A stretch of DNA of 49,802 bases, from positions 1-49,802 of the forward strand of contig JAHCJV010000039.1 of the NCBI GenBank assembly GCA_026126105.1, written 5' to 3'. This stretch comes from Enhydrobacter sp. Lineage in GTDB: Bacteria > Pseudomonadota > Alphaproteobacteria > Reyranellales > Reyranellaceae. A program made the position numbers and the translations under genes. The notes under the pieces are model-generated. The model was not told where the DNA came from, did no database searches, and saw only the letters and a program-made list of their open reading frames with translations. Positions 1 to 9,461 of the stretch are shown in pieces; positions within the stretch are counted from its first letter, which is position 1; each line of letters opens with the position of its first letter.

Positions 1-1
1 C

Positions 2-325
2 CAGCCGATCTCGAAGTTCCAGGCGATCCAGCACAAGTTCGCCGATATGCGCATCCTCCTGAAGACGACGCAGGCGCTGACCTATCGCCTGGCCGACATG
101 CTCGATGCCGGTCTAGATCCCGTCGAGGAGACCGCGATCGCCAAGATTCAGGGCACCGACGGCGAGTTCAAATGCGCCCATCTCGCGATGGAAATCATGG
201 GCGGTGCAGGCTACACCATGGCGCACGACATCCAGCGTCTCTTCCGGGACGTCCGGGTCGGATCGATCGGCGGCGGCACCAACGATATCCAGCGCAATAC
301 CATCGCCAAAATGATGGGTCTGTAG
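2..325 (+). CDS. Acyl-CoA dehydrogenase, C-terminal part (5' end outside window)
   Basis: An open frame runs from the first bases of the window (QPISKFQAIQHKFADMR) to a TAG at 323-325. It is the C-terminal all-helical domain of a flavin-dependent acyl-CoA dehydrogenase, which oxidises acyl-CoA to 2-enoyl-CoA in fatty-acid or branched-chain catabolism. Family marks are GGAGYTMAHDIQRLFRDVR and the closing GGGTNDIQRNTIAKMMG. Where many short- and medium-chain enzymes carry the catalytic Glu (YEGT), this protein has Gly (GGGT). That fits isovaleryl/long-chain-type members, whose base lies earlier in the chain, outside this window. The ATG at 47 is an internal Met, not the start. Substrate cannot be told from the fragment. 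Confidence 0.93.
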   Translation, partial: QPISKFQAIQHKFADMRILLKTTQALTYRLADMLDAGLDPVEETAIAKIQGTDGEFKCAHLAMEIMGGAGYTMAHDIQRLFRDVRVGSIGGGTNDIQRNTIAKMMGL

Positions 326-451
326 TCTTTGGGAGGCAAATGCGATGTTTCTCCGAAAGCTCACGGATGATTCATGGTCAGCCCCTAGTTTCACGATTGA
401 GCGCTGAAACAGCGGCAGCAGTGTCGAAGCCGCATATGCATGGGGCGTTGA

Positions 452-1828
452 GTGTCCTGTTTGAGAGTGGTCCTGCTAGGCTCGACGGTCGCTGGTGGAT
501 TGCTGGCGCAGCCTGCCATGGCGGCCGATCCGATCAAGATCGGCGTTGGCGGCTACTATGTCTTCTACGCCCTCGCGGGCAACATCAGCAGCCAATACGG
601 TTACGTCAACGGCACGTCCACGCAATACAAGGGGCTGATGTTCCAGCAGGAAGGTGAAATCCACTTCACCGGCCGGAGCAAGCTGGACAACGGCACCACG
701 GTGGGCGTCGTCGTCGAGCTCGAAGGCTGGAACCGGGCGGTGGCCACGAACGGCTCGCCCCGGCAGATCGACGAGGCGTACCTGTTCGCCTTTGGCGAAT
801 GGGGCCGGATAGAGTTCGGCGCCCGCGACATGGCCTCATTCCGCATGTACTACGGAACGCCATCCGCCCTTCCGAGCTGGGGCTTCGTCAATGCCAACAC
901 CTCGTTCAACTGGGCGAGCGGCACCATGATCAACAACCCGTCCTATCGAGGTGTCCAGAACGCCGCGCTCGGCCACCAGTTCCAGGACGCAAATCGCATA
1001 AACTACTTCACACCCCGCTTTATGGGCCTGCAGATCGGCGTCGGCTATGCACCCAAAATGAACCTCGCGCCGGGCCCGAGCGTGCTGGCGCCGCGGCTCA
1101 CCTCCGGCCCGAGGAACAATACGGCGGGCGTTTGCGGATACAACGAAGCGACGAGCGCGAGCAACTGCCCGACCAACGACAATTCGTGGCAGAACGTGGT
1201 CGACATCAGTGCGAACTACCTGAACAAGTTCGGTGAGGTCGTCGTCGCCCTTTATGGCGGCTTCCTGTACGGCAGCTTCGTTCCCGCACTCCAGTTCAAC
1301 TCGACCGGCGTCAATCTCGCGACCGGGGCGAACCTGACTTCGTGGAAGCAATGGGCGATCGGCACCCAATTCGGCTATGGCGGCTTCACGCTGGGTGGCT
1401 CGATCGGCTACGACAATAATGGTCTTGGCGGCAACTACTATACCGGCGTCGACAACGACAGCCGCAAATATACGGCCGGCATCATGTATGAGACCGGCGC
1501 GTGGGCGATGTCCCTCGGCTGGGGCGGTACGCGCAACGCGGCCGGCAACGGCCTGCCGCAGCTCACGGCCATTGCGCAGGGTACAAGTCAGGCGCTGACG
1601 ATGCCTGTCGCGGGCAACAATGCCCTCGCCTTCGGCAATCAGTATGTGAACGGCTCCCTGACGTTCGGCTCGACCGCGGTCGACAAGTTCGAGGTGGGCG
1701 TCAACTACTCGCTGGGAACCGGCATCAAGGTGGCGCTCGGCGGCATCTACTGGAATGCCGTGGGTCCCACCAATGCGGTCGTCGGCGAATCGTGGGCCAT
1801 CCTGATGGGCATGGATCTGCGCTTCTAG
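452..1828 (+). CDS. Outer-membrane porin
   Basis: 458-residue secreted beta-barrel protein, probably a general diffusion porin in the outer membrane. The N-terminus is a signal peptide with a likely cut after AMA (LLAQPAMA/ADPIKIGVGGYY). The mature part alternates aromatic and small residues with many Gly/Asn/Tyr turns, and the chain ends in Phe (MGMDLRF), as outer-membrane barrels do. It resembles the alphaproteobacterial porin family of about 350-460 residues. An in-frame TGA at 449 limits the start to GTG 452, TTG 461 or GTG 467. TTG 461 would give the most typical N-terminus (MRVVLLGSTVAGG), but no clear Shine-Dalgarno sequence supports any of them. It stands alone, followed by a hairpin. 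Confidence 0.85.
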   Translation: MSCLRVVLLGSTVAGGLLAQPAMAADPIKIGVGGYYVFYALAGNISSQYGYVNGTSTQYKGLMFQQEGEIHFTGRSKLDNGTTVGVVVELEGWNRAVATNGSPRQIDEAYLFAFGEWGRIEFGARDMASFRMYYGTPSALPSWGFVNANTSFNWASGTMINNPSYRGVQNAALGHQFQDANRINYFTPRFMGLQIGVGYAPKMNLAPGPSVLAPRLTSGPRNNTAGVCGYNEATSASNCPTNDNSWQNVVDISANYLNKFGEVVVALYGGFLYGSFVPALQFNSTGVNLATGANLTSWKQWAIGTQFGYGGFTLGGSIGYDNNGLGGNYYTGVDNDSRKYTAGIMYETGAWAMSLGWGGTRNAAGNGLPQLTAIAQGTSQALTMPVAGNNALAFGNQYVNGSLTFGSTAVDKFEVGVNYSLGTGIKVALGGIYWNAVGPTNAVVGESWAILMGMDLRF

Positions 1829-1849
1829 CGTCCTGCAGGAAGGGACGGC

Positions 1850-1871
1850 AGGGCCCCTCGAGGAGCCCTTT
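1850..1871 (+). terminator. Possible terminator after porin gene
   Basis: Arms AGGGC and GCCCT (1850-1854, 1865-1869) enclose a CC/GG pair and a TCGA loop, with one mismatch, followed by a short T run. It sits 21 bases after the porin stop. The U-tract is short, so this is only a candidate. Confidence 0.35.
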
Positions 1872-1907
1872 GGTCGAATCCGAGGATCACCTCCAGATGA
1901 GGTTCAA

Positions 1908-2204
1908 ATGTGCTCACTGACGTTGCGTCCGGCTTTGGCCCTTGGAATCGTCCTGGCGTTGGAGGTCGTTGCTCCGGGCTTGGTGCTGGCACAGCCGGAC
2001 CTCAAGGCGCGGTGCAGCCAGCTCGTTTCCTACTATTCGCGATATGGCAGCACCCGCGGCCACGACACGGATGGCAATCGCAACTTCATTCGGCTCGGCG
2101 CGGAGATCGATTGCCGGGACGGCCGCTATGAAAAAGGCGTTGCCGCGATGGAACAACTCATGAGGGGCAAGAACTGGACCGTGCCGCCACCGCCGCGGTC
2201 ATGA
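1908..2204 (+). CDS. Small secreted protein of unknown function
   Basis: 98-residue protein with a clear signal peptide (hydrophobic LALGIVLALEVVAPGLVLA, cut probably after VLA). The mature part is about 70 residues with two Cys (RCSQL and EIDCRDGRYE), which could form a periplasmic disulfide, and it ends in a Pro-rich tail (TVPPPPRS). The charged stretch GHDTDGNRNFIRLGAEIDC looks like a short conserved core of a small alphaproteobacterial hypothetical family, but I do not recognise a named domain. The frame is preferred to the two overlapping ones because only it has a signal peptide and a protein-like composition. No function is claimed. Confidence 0.6.
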   Translation: MCSLTLRPALALGIVLALEVVAPGLVLAQPDLKARCSQLVSYYSRYGSTRGHDTDGNRNFIRLGAEIDCRDGRYEKGVAAMEQLMRGKNWTVPPPPRS

Positions 2205-2323
2205 GGGACTGAGCGCTCTTGCCGGATCGCGCTTGTCTGCGTTCATGAAGCCCGGCAGATTGAAAACATGAGCCAGCGATAACCACGATCGTCTACGCCG
2301 CCGTCGGATGACGGCTGTCCTCA

Positions 2324-3694
2324 TTGTGGTTCCGTCGTCTGGAGCGCGTCCTGTCCCATCCCCTTCTCTCGGCGCCCATCGGGCAGAGCCTGGTGCGTCT
2401 CGCGGGTCCGACCACCGCGGTTATGGCCGTGCAGGTCCTCGTCGCCATCGCGGAAGCCTGGTTCGTCGCGCGCCTCGGAATCGAGGCGCTGGCGGGCATC
2501 GCGCTGGTCATCCCGTTCATCACCCTGATGATGAACATGGCCAACGGAGGAATGGGGGGCGGCGTCGCGTCCGCGCTTGCCCGTGCCCTCGGCGGGGGAC
2601 GCCACGAGGATGCTCGGGCGCTGGTGCTGCATACGCTGCTGCTCGGTCTCGGCTGCGCGGCGGTTTTCACGGCGTTCGCCTGGACCATGCTGCCGACAGT
2701 GTTGCGGTGGCTGGGCGGTAGCGGAGCGGTCCTGCAGGAGGCACTGGCCTTCAGCACCGTATGGTTCAGCGGTGCCGTCGTGCTGTGGCTGAGTGCCTTC
2801 CTTTCCGCCCTGCTGCGCGGCGGTGGTGATTCCGCCACACCGGGCCGGATCGGCTTCGCGATGTCGGTGCTCTACATCCCGTTGCTGGGTGTGCTGACCC
2901 TCGGACTTGGCGACTGGCCCGGCCTCGGCCTCGTCGGCTGTGCCGTCGCCCCTCTCATCACAGGTGTTGCTAGCGTGGTCCTGCTCGCGCAGGCGGTCGG
3001 TCGCGGACGCCAGGACTTCTGGCGCACCCTCGCGCATGCGCCTCTGCAGCTGCGGCTGTTCGGGGAGATCCTTCGCGTTGGCGCGATGGGCTCGGTCACG
3101 ACCATCACGGCGACTTTGACCGCCATGCTTGTCACCGGTCTGGTCAGCCGCTTCGGCACGGCAGCGCTCGCCGGTTTCAGCATCGGCATGCGGCTGGAGT
3201 TCATGCTGGCGCCGCTTGCCTTCGGCATCGGCACCGGCGCGACCACCTTGGTGGGCATCGCGGCAGGCGCCGGCGCATGGTCGCGCGCGGTGAAGGTCGC
3301 CTGGACCGCCGGCCTGTTCGCCTTCTTCGCGATGGGAGCGATCGGCTGGATCATCGCGCTTATGCCCGAGACCTGGTCGCGCCTCTTCGCGTCCGATCCG
3401 GCGGTCATCGCGGCGAGCGTTGCCTGCATCGTTCACATCGCGCCGTTCTATTGCCTGTTCGGCCTCGGCCTGACCCTGAACTTCGCGAGCCAGGGCGCGG
3501 GCCGCATGACCGTGCCGGTCGTCGCCAGTGTTGCGCGCCTGATCGCGGCGGCAGGAGGCGGGTGGTTCGCCGTCGAAAGGATGGGGCTCGGCCTCGATGG
3601 CGTGTTCGGCGCGATCGCCGCCAGCCTGGCCATCTATGGCCTGGTTATCGCGGGATCGCTGCTCGTGACGCCATGGAGATCGCGGCGAGGCTAA
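2324..3694 (+). CDS. MATE-family multidrug/toxin efflux transporter
   Basis: 456-residue inner-membrane protein with about twelve hydrophobic segments arranged as two similar halves, as in MATE exporters that expel organic cations or drugs in exchange for Na+ or H+. Typical signs are the N-terminal LVRLAGPTTAVMAVQVLV and IAEAWFVARLG helices, the Gly-rich loop GGMGGGVASALARALGGG, and the second-half repeat around SRFGTAALAGFSIGMRLEFM. An in-frame TGA at 2309 makes TTG 2324 the first usual start. No Shine-Dalgarno sequence is obvious. Neighbours give no clue to the substrate; it is separated from mreB by 136 bases. Confidence 0.9.
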   Translation: MWFRRLERVLSHPLLSAPIGQSLVRLAGPTTAVMAVQVLVAIAEAWFVARLGIEALAGIALVIPFITLMMNMANGGMGGGVASALARALGGGRHEDARALVLHTLLLGLGCAAVFTAFAWTMLPTVLRWLGGSGAVLQEALAFSTVWFSGAVVLWLSAFLSALLRGGGDSATPGRIGFAMSVLYIPLLGVLTLGLGDWPGLGLVGCAVAPLITGVASVVLLAQAVGRGRQDFWRTLAHAPLQLRLFGEILRVGAMGSVTTITATLTAMLVTGLVSRFGTAALAGFSIGMRLEFMLAPLAFGIGTGATTLVGIAAGAGAWSRAVKVAWTAGLFAFFAMGAIGWIIALMPETWSRLFASDPAVIAASVACIVHIAPFYCLFGLGLTLNFASQGAGRMTVPVVASVARLIAAAGGGWFAVERMGLGLDGVFGAIAASLAIYGLVIAGSLLVTPWRSRRG

Positions 3695-3830
3695 TTGCCC
3701 TGCCCCTGCACCCGAATCGCCTTGCGACACCGGGCATGCCGGTCTAAACCGGCCCGCACCTTCGGCGTTGCGCCTTTGGCAAGGCGTCGTGCTTGCACAA
3801 ATTGCCAATAAATACAGAGACTTGGCGCAA

Positions 3831-4871
3831 ATGCTCTCGCGTTTGATCGGGCTTTTCTCGGCCGACATGGGGATCGACCTCGGTACGGCCAATACGCTGG
3901 TCTATGTGAAGGGTCGCGGCATCGTGCTGAACGAGCCGTCGGTCGTCGCGCTGACCACGCAAAGCGGCAAGCGCCAGGTCCTCGCGGTCGGCGAAGAGGC
4001 CAAGATGATGCTCGGCCGCACGCCCGGCAACATCCAGGCGATCCGGCCGCTTCGCGACGGCGTCATCGCTGATTTCGAAGTCGCCGAGGCGATGATCAAG
4101 CACTTCATCTCGAAGGTTCACAACCGCCGATCCTTCGCCCATCCACAGATCGTGGTCTGCGTGCCGTCCGGCTCGACGGCAGTCGAGCGCCGCGCCATTC
4201 AGGAGTCGGCCGAAAGCGCCGGGGCACGCAAGGTCTGGCTGATCGAGGAGCCCATGGCGGCGGCGATCGGCGCCGGCCTGCCGGTCACCGAGCCGACCGG
4301 CTCGATGGTGGTCGACATCGGCGGTGGCACGACGGAAGTCGCCATCCTGTCGCTCGGAGGCATCGTCTATCCGCGGTCCGTCAGGGTCGGTGGTGACAAG
4401 ATGGATGAGGCAATTATCGGCTACATTCGCCGCAACCATAACCTTCTCGTGGGCGAAAGCTCGGCGGAACGGATCAAGAAGACGATTGCCTCGGCCTGTG
4501 CGCCCGACGAGGGCGAGGGCCGCACCATGGAGATCAAGGGCCGTGACCTGATGAACGGCGTGCCCAAGGAGCTGGTCATCACGGAGCGCCAGATCGCCGA
4601 GAGCCTGCAGGAGCCGGTGAGCGCCATCGTCGAGGCCGTGAAGGTCTGTCTGGAAAACACCGCGCCCGAGCTGGCTGCCGATATCGTCGACAAGGGCATC
4701 GTGCTGACCGGCGGCGGCGCGATGCTGAGCAACATGGACACGGTCCTGCGTCAGGCGACCGGCTTGCCGGTCTCCGTCGCGGAGGACCCCCTGCTCTGCG
4801 TCGCGCTGGGAACGGGGCATGCTGTGGAAAACATCGACCGGCTGCGCGGCGTTCTGTCCACGATGTACTAA
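3831..4871 (+). CDS. mreB: Rod-shape determining protein MreB (actin homologue)
   Basis: 346-residue bacterial actin. It forms ATP-bound filaments under the inner membrane that guide lateral wall synthesis by RodA-PBP2. Visible motifs are the amphipathic membrane-binding start MLSRLIGLF, phosphate-1 GIDLGTANTLVYV, phosphate-2 VDIGGGTTEVA and the adenosine motif VLTGGGAML. The ATG at 3831 is chosen because it gives the standard MreB N-terminus and length; the frame stays open upstream to TTG 3768, which would add 21 unconserved residues. It is the first gene of mreB-mreC-mreD-mrdA-mrdB, all in one direction, and mreC follows after 43 bases. Confidence 0.98.
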   Translation: MLSRLIGLFSADMGIDLGTANTLVYVKGRGIVLNEPSVVALTTQSGKRQVLAVGEEAKMMLGRTPGNIQAIRPLRDGVIADFEVAEAMIKHFISKVHNRRSFAHPQIVVCVPSGSTAVERRAIQESAESAGARKVWLIEEPMAAAIGAGLPVTEPTGSMVVDIGGGTTEVAILSLGGIVYPRSVRVGGDKMDEAIIGYIRRNHNLLVGESSAERIKKTIASACAPDEGEGRTMEIKGRDLMNGVPKELVITERQIAESLQEPVSAIVEAVKVCLENTAPELAADIVDKGIVLTGGGAMLSNMDTVLRQATGLPVSVAEDPLLCVALGTGHAVENIDRLRGVLSTMY

Positions 4872-4914
4872 TCCGCCGCGCATCGCCGCCCGCTTGGGGT
4901 AGAATAGGCCGGAC

Positions 4915-5805
4915 ATGGCGATCCGCGATGATTTCGAGGTAGCTGCCAGCCAGGTTCGCCAGGCGGTGCAGCGCTTCGCCCTCGCTTTGCTGGTGCTCGC
5001 TGCCTTTGCGGTCATGCTGATCGGCAAAGCCGACACGGTGCTGGTCGAGAATGCCCGTGTGGTGGCGCTGGATCTCGCCAACCCGGCACTCGAGGCAATC
5101 GCCCGGCCAGTGGCCGCCGCCAACCGAGCGATTGCCGACTTGCGGGAATTCGCGACCTTGCGCGAGGAGAACGCCCGCCTGCGCGAAGAGAATGCACGTC
5201 TGCTGGCATGGCAGACGGCGGCGCGTCGGCTGGAGAACGAGAACGATCGCCTGCGCGAGCTATCGCGGTTCCACGAGGGGCCGGAGGCCTCCTTCATCAC
5301 CTCGCGCATCGTCGGCGATAGTGTCAGCGCTTATGTGCGCGGCGCGCTGCTCAATGTCGGTCGCAGGGCGGGCGTCGCCTCGGGGCAGGCGGTCGTTACC
5401 GCCGAAGGATTGGCTGGCCGTGTTGCCGAGCTGGGCGAGAACAGTGCGCGCGTGCTGTTCGTGACCGATGTCAATTCCCGCCTGCCGGTGCAGATCGAGC
5501 GGACGCGCGAGCGCGCCATCCTGGCCGGTGACAATTCCACTTTGATGCGACTTACCCTCGCGCAGACCGTGCAGGGCGTGCAGCGCGGCGACCGGATCGT
5601 GACCTCGGGACATGGCGGCAGCTTTCCGGTCGGCATTCCGGTCGGTGAGGTCGTGCAGGCGGGCGACGGAAGCAGCGTCAAGGTGCGGCCCTTTGCCGAC
5701 TTCTCGCGCCTGGAATTTGTGAGAGTGGTCGACTATGGCGTGACCGGCCTCGTCGGGAGCGGGGCCCCGCCGGCGACCGGCGCCGGCCGGCCTTCGGGAC
5801 GCTAA
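4915..5805 (+). CDS. mreC: Cell-shape protein MreC
   Basis: 296-residue periplasmic scaffold protein that links MreB/MreD to the elongasome and activates PBP2-RodA. A short cytoplasmic N-terminus is followed by one membrane segment at about residues 21-40 (ALALLVLAAFAVMLIG). A strong coiled coil covers about residues 78-118, with repeated REENARL heptads. The beta-rich MreC domain spans about 125-280, including ITSRIVGDSVSAYVRGALLNVG and RLPVQIERTR. It ends in a flexible Gly/Pro tail. The stop at 5805 is one base before the mreD start, so the two are translationally linked. Confidence 0.96.
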   Translation: MAIRDDFEVAASQVRQAVQRFALALLVLAAFAVMLIGKADTVLVENARVVALDLANPALEAIARPVAAANRAIADLREFATLREENARLREENARLLAWQTAARRLENENDRLRELSRFHEGPEASFITSRIVGDSVSAYVRGALLNVGRRAGVASGQAVVTAEGLAGRVAELGENSARVLFVTDVNSRLPVQIERTRERAILAGDNSTLMRLTLAQTVQGVQRGDRIVTSGHGGSFPVGIPVGEVVQAGDGSSVKVRPFADFSRLEFVRVVDYGVTGLVGSGAPPATGAGRPSGR

Positions 5806-5806
5806 G

Positions 5807-6379
5807 ATGAGGACCGACGGCGTTCTCGCCAGGCTCGACCATTGGGGGCGGATGCTGATGCCCGGGGTGGTCCTGCTGTTCTTTGTGCTGCTGACCCTTG
5901 CGCCGTTGCGCGTGCCTTATATCTCCGACATCCTGCCGCTCCTGCCTGCGCTCGCTGTCTTTCAGTTCAGCCTCGCCACGCCTGAGCGCCTGCCCGGGCC
6001 GCTTCTGCTGGTGATGGGCGTGCTGCTCGATCTGCTGCTCGGCGGACCGGGTGCCCCGGTCGGCGTAAGTGCGCTGGGATTCGTGCTGATCCGTGCCGCC
6101 GTGGTCAACAATCGACGGTATCTCGTGGGAGTTCCCTTTCTTTTTCAGTGGATCGGATTCTGCCTGCTGACGATGGGCTACGTCATCATCGTCTGGGCCT
6201 TCACCGCCCTCTTCACCTGGACCAGCCTCGACCCCGGGCCCGCGCTTGCACAGTACCTCGTCATGGTAGTGGCCTATCCGCTCGTGGGGCCGTTGCTCGC
6301 GAGGGTGCGGCCGCGCGATCCGCTGAATGTTCCCGAGTCCTCGCGCGGTACCGCGCAGCCTGGCGAGACCACGTCGTGA
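5807..6379 (+). CDS. mreD: Rod-shape determining protein MreD
   Basis: 190-residue polytopic inner-membrane protein with about five or six hydrophobic segments (for example GVVLLFFVLLTLAPLRVPY and WIGFCLLTMGYVIIVWAF). This is the usual look of MreD, a membrane member of the elongation complex. Sequence conservation in this family is low, so the call rests on length, topology and position directly between mreC and mrdA. It begins one base after mreC ends, and its TGA overlaps the GTG of mrdA by four bases (6376-6379). Confidence 0.93.
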   Translation: MRTDGVLARLDHWGRMLMPGVVLLFFVLLTLAPLRVPYISDILPLLPALAVFQFSLATPERLPGPLLLVMGVLLDLLLGGPGAPVGVSALGFVLIRAAVVNNRRYLVGVPFLFQWIGFCLLTMGYVIIVWAFTALFTWTSLDPGPALAQYLVMVVAYPLVGPLLARVRPRDPLNVPESSRGTAQPGETTS

Positions 6380-8289
6380 CCCGAAACCGCAAGGGCGACG
6401 GCGAGCGCTCCGGGCTTTTCACCCGGCGCGCCCTGTTGCTGGGAGGCGCGCAGGCTGTGCTGATTTCGGCGCTGGTCGGCCGGCTCTACCAGCTCCAGGT
6501 ATTGGAGACGCGGCGCTTCGCGACCCTGGCAGAAGAGAATAGGATCAATCTCCGCCTGCTGCCGCCCTCGCGCGGCCTGATCTTCGATCGGACCGGCGAG
6601 CCGCTAGCCATCAACCGCAACAATTTCCGAGCCATGGCGACCTCCGACCGAGGCCGAGGCGCGGAGGTCGTCGTCGATCGGCTCGACCAGATCCTGAACC
6701 TCGGCGAGACCGATCGCGGGCGCCTGTTGCGCGAGCTCCGCCGCAGTCGCAATGCCCAGCCTGTCGTGGTGCGCGAAAATCTCGGCTGGGAGGAAGTGGC
6801 CCGGCTCGAGTTCAACGCGCCTGACCTGCCCGGTGTCTTCATCGATCTGGGTCAGACGCGCGACTATCCGGAGGGCGAGCTGATGAGCCACATCGTTGGC
6901 TATACCGGCCGCGTCTCCGACGAGGACCTCAATGGCCGCGACGATCCGGTGCTGTCGCTGGCGACCATGCGCTTCGGCAAGAAGGGCGTGGAGCGTTCGC
7001 TCGAAGACGACCTGCGTGGCCGTGCCGGTGTGGTGCAGGTCGAGGTAAACGCCGTGGGCCGCGTGGTTCGCGAGCTCGATCGCAGCGAGGGCCAGCCCGG
7101 CTCCAATGCGCTTCTCACCATCGATCTCGACCTGCAGCGCATTGCGGCCGAAAAGCTGGCTGAGCACAAGTCCGGCTCGGTCGTGGTGATGGACGTGATC
7201 ACCGGCGATATCATCGCCATGGTCTCCACGCCCGGCTTCGACCCCAACACCTTTGCGCGCGGTATCACCCAGACCGAGTGGCGCCAGCTGCTCGACAATC
7301 CGGAACGGCCGCTCAACAACAAGTCGATAGGCGGCGTCTATCCGCCAGGCTCGACCTACAAGATGGTGACTGCGCTGGCAGCGCTCGAATCGAAGGCGAT
7401 CGAGCCCTGGACGGTGCTGCCATGCAACGGCTTCCTCGAGCTTGGCGGAATCAGGTTCCATTGCTGGCTGAGGGGTGGTCATGGCGGGCTGAACGTGCAG
7501 GGCGCCATGGCGGCGTCGTGCGACTGCTTCTTCTACGAGGCGGCCCGGCGTGCCGGTGTCGATCGCATCGCCGAGGTCGCCGCCAAGCTCGGGTTCGGAA
7601 AGGTGAGCGAGCTCGGTCTCCCGGGCGAGTCCGCCGGCAACCAGCCGTCGCGCGGCTGGAAGCAGGAGAAGTACGGTGTCACCTGGCAGCAGGGCGACAC
7701 CTTCAACCTGGGCATCGGCCAAGGCTATATGACGGCGACCCCGCTACAGCTGGCCGTCATGACGGCGCGCATCGCCAATGGCGGCTACGAGGTGCATCCC
7801 AATCTCCTCCTTGCCAAGGCAACACCGCGCGAGGAGCTGGCCCCGCCACCTCCGCGCGACAAACCCAATGCGCCGTCGCTGCGCTTCAATCCGCAGCACC
7901 TCAACCTGGTCCGCCAGGGCATGAGCGACGTGGTGAACAGCGCTCTGGGCACTGCCAACGCTCTGCGCAAGGATTCCAAGGGCAAGCTGCTCGATCCCGC
8001 CCTGCGTTTCGCCGGCAAGACCGGCACGGCCCAAGTCAAGCGCATCACCGAGCGCGAGCGCGAGATGGGGATCACCCAGGCGTCGCTACCGTGGCACCTG
8101 CGGCATCACGCGCTCTTCGTCTGCTACGGGCCCGTTGACGCTCCGCGATATGCCTGCGCGGTGATCGTCGAGCACGGCGAGGCAGGCGGCAAGACTGCCG
8201 GTCCGATCGGCCGCGACGTGCTGGTCGAGACCATGAAGCGGGACCCCTCGCGCCATGTCGACCGCTTCAAGAAGATGGCGTCGCGATGA
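6376..8289 (+). CDS. mrdA: Penicillin-binding protein 2, elongation transpeptidase
   Basis: 637-residue class B PBP that cross-links peptidoglycan during cell elongation with RodA. One N-terminal membrane anchor (about residues 17-38) is followed by the dimerisation region with RGLIFDRTGEPLA. The transpeptidase domain has all three active-site motifs: STYK (S326, K329), SCD (381-383) and KTGT (from K548). The GTG at 6376 is chosen because it overlaps the mreD stop and gives a normal PBP2 N-terminus; the frame is open further upstream but only inside mreD. The stop overlaps the rodA start (ATGA at 8286-8289). It would be a target of beta-lactams such as mecillinam by family knowledge. Confidence 0.97.
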   Translation: MTRNRKGDGERSGLFTRRALLLGGAQAVLISALVGRLYQLQVLETRRFATLAEENRINLRLLPPSRGLIFDRTGEPLAINRNNFRAMATSDRGRGAEVVVDRLDQILNLGETDRGRLLRELRRSRNAQPVVVRENLGWEEVARLEFNAPDLPGVFIDLGQTRDYPEGELMSHIVGYTGRVSDEDLNGRDDPVLSLATMRFGKKGVERSLEDDLRGRAGVVQVEVNAVGRVVRELDRSEGQPGSNALLTIDLDLQRIAAEKLAEHKSGSVVVMDVITGDIIAMVSTPGFDPNTFARGITQTEWRQLLDNPERPLNNKSIGGVYPPGSTYKMVTALAALESKAIEPWTVLPCNGFLELGGIRFHCWLRGGHGGLNVQGAMAASCDCFFYEAARRAGVDRIAEVAAKLGFGKVSELGLPGESAGNQPSRGWKQEKYGVTWQQGDTFNLGIGQGYMTATPLQLAVMTARIANGGYEVHPNLLLAKATPREELAPPPPRDKPNAPSLRFNPQHLNLVRQGMSDVVNSALGTANALRKDSKGKLLDPALRFAGKTGTAQVKRITEREREMGITQASLPWHLRHHALFVCYGPVDAPRYACAVIVEHGEAGGKTAGPIGRDVLVETMKRDPSRHVDRFKKMASR

Positions 8290-9428
8290 GCCTGGGCGCG
8301 CTCGGACTCGGCGCCCCGCAACCGGTCGGTTTCGGCGAGAGAATCTGGCGCATCAACTGGGGTCTGGTCCTGGTCCTTTCCGCGATCGCCGGCATCGGCG
8401 TCCTGGCACTCTATTCCGCTGCCGGAGGCCGTTTCGAGCCTTGGGCGGCGCGCCATGGGATGCGCTATGGCATCGCGCTGGGCCTTGCGCTGGTCGTGGC
8501 GCTGATCCATCCCAAGGTCTGGCTGGCGCTCGCCTGGCCGATCTACATCGTGTCCATGCTCATGCTGGTCGCGGTCGACGTCATCGGCAAGATCGGCATG
8601 GGCGCGCAGCGCTGGCTGGTGCTCGGCCCACTGCAGATCCAGCCCTCGGAGATCGCCAAGGTGGCGGTGATCCTCTTGCTGGCGCGCTATTACCACGGGC
8701 TGAGCCGCGACCAGGCGGGCCGCATCTTCTATACCCTGCCGCCGCTGTTCATCGTCCTGGCGCCGGTCGGGCTGGTAATGATCCAGCCCGATCTCGGCAC
8801 TGCCATGATGGTGCTGATGGGGGGCGCGGCGCTCCTCTTCGTCGCCGGGGTGCGGATCTGGATGTTCCTCGGCGCCGCCGTCGCTGCGGTCGGTTGCCTG
8901 CCGTTCGCCTGGTCGTTCATGCACGACTACCAGCGCCGGCGTGTGCTCACCTTCCTCGATCCGGACCGCGATCCGCTGGGTGCAGGCTACCACATCACCC
9001 AGTCCAAGATCGCCATCGGCTCGGGCGGCCTGCTCGGCAAGGGTTTCGGCAAGGGCACCCAGTCGGGGCTGAACTTCCTGCCCGAGAAGCAGACCGATTT
9101 CATCTTCACGACCTTCGTCGAGGAATGGGGCATGATCGGCGCGTGCGTGCTGCTCGGGCTTTTCGTCCTGGTGCTGATGTGGGGCTTCTCGATCGCGCTG
9201 CGCAGCCAGCACCATTTCGGCCGCCTGGTCGCGCTCGGCGTCACCTCGATGATGTTCCTCTACGTCTTCATCAACACCTCGATGGTGATGGGCCTGCTGC
9301 CCGTGGTCGGCGTGCCGATGCCGCTTGTCAGCCACGGCGGCACCGCGTTGGTCTCGGTGATGTTCGCCTGCGGCCTGCTGATGGGGGTGAACGTCTATCG
9401 CGACGCCCAGCTGCCGCTCGGCCGCTGA
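8286..9428 (+). CDS. mrdB: RodA, SEDS-family peptidoglycan polymerase
   Basis: 380-residue inner-membrane glycosyltransferase of the SEDS family that polymerises glycan strands from lipid II together with PBP2. About ten membrane helices are visible. Family signatures include LQIQPSEIAKVAVIL, MIQPDLGTAMM, the loop DRDPLGAGYHITQSKIAIGSGG and FLPEKQTDFIFTTFVEEWG, whose Asp is the likely catalytic residue by analogy with E. coli RodA. The C-terminal PLVSHGGTALVSVM is also typical. The ATG overlaps the mrdA stop by four bases. It is the last gene of the mre/mrd operon. Confidence 0.97.
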   Translation: MSLGALGLGAPQPVGFGERIWRINWGLVLVLSAIAGIGVLALYSAAGGRFEPWAARHGMRYGIALGLALVVALIHPKVWLALAWPIYIVSMLMLVAVDVIGKIGMGAQRWLVLGPLQIQPSEIAKVAVILLLARYYHGLSRDQAGRIFYTLPPLFIVLAPVGLVMIQPDLGTAMMVLMGGAALLFVAGVRIWMFLGAAVAAVGCLPFAWSFMHDYQRRRVLTFLDPDRDPLGAGYHITQSKIAIGSGGLLGKGFGKGTQSGLNFLPEKQTDFIFTTFVEEWGMIGACVLLGLFVLVLMWGFSIALRSQHHFGRLVALGVTSMMFLYVFINTSMVMGLLPVVGVPMPLVSHGGTALVSVMFACGLLMGVNVYRDAQLPLGR

Positions 9429-9461
9429 CCTCCGGCGACAAAATTCCGCGCGTCTGGCCTA

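Noticed and set aside
2321..3892. Minus-strand open frame opposite the MATE gene
   Set aside because: Composition typical of an antisense shadow and no recognisable domain; MATE is convincing.
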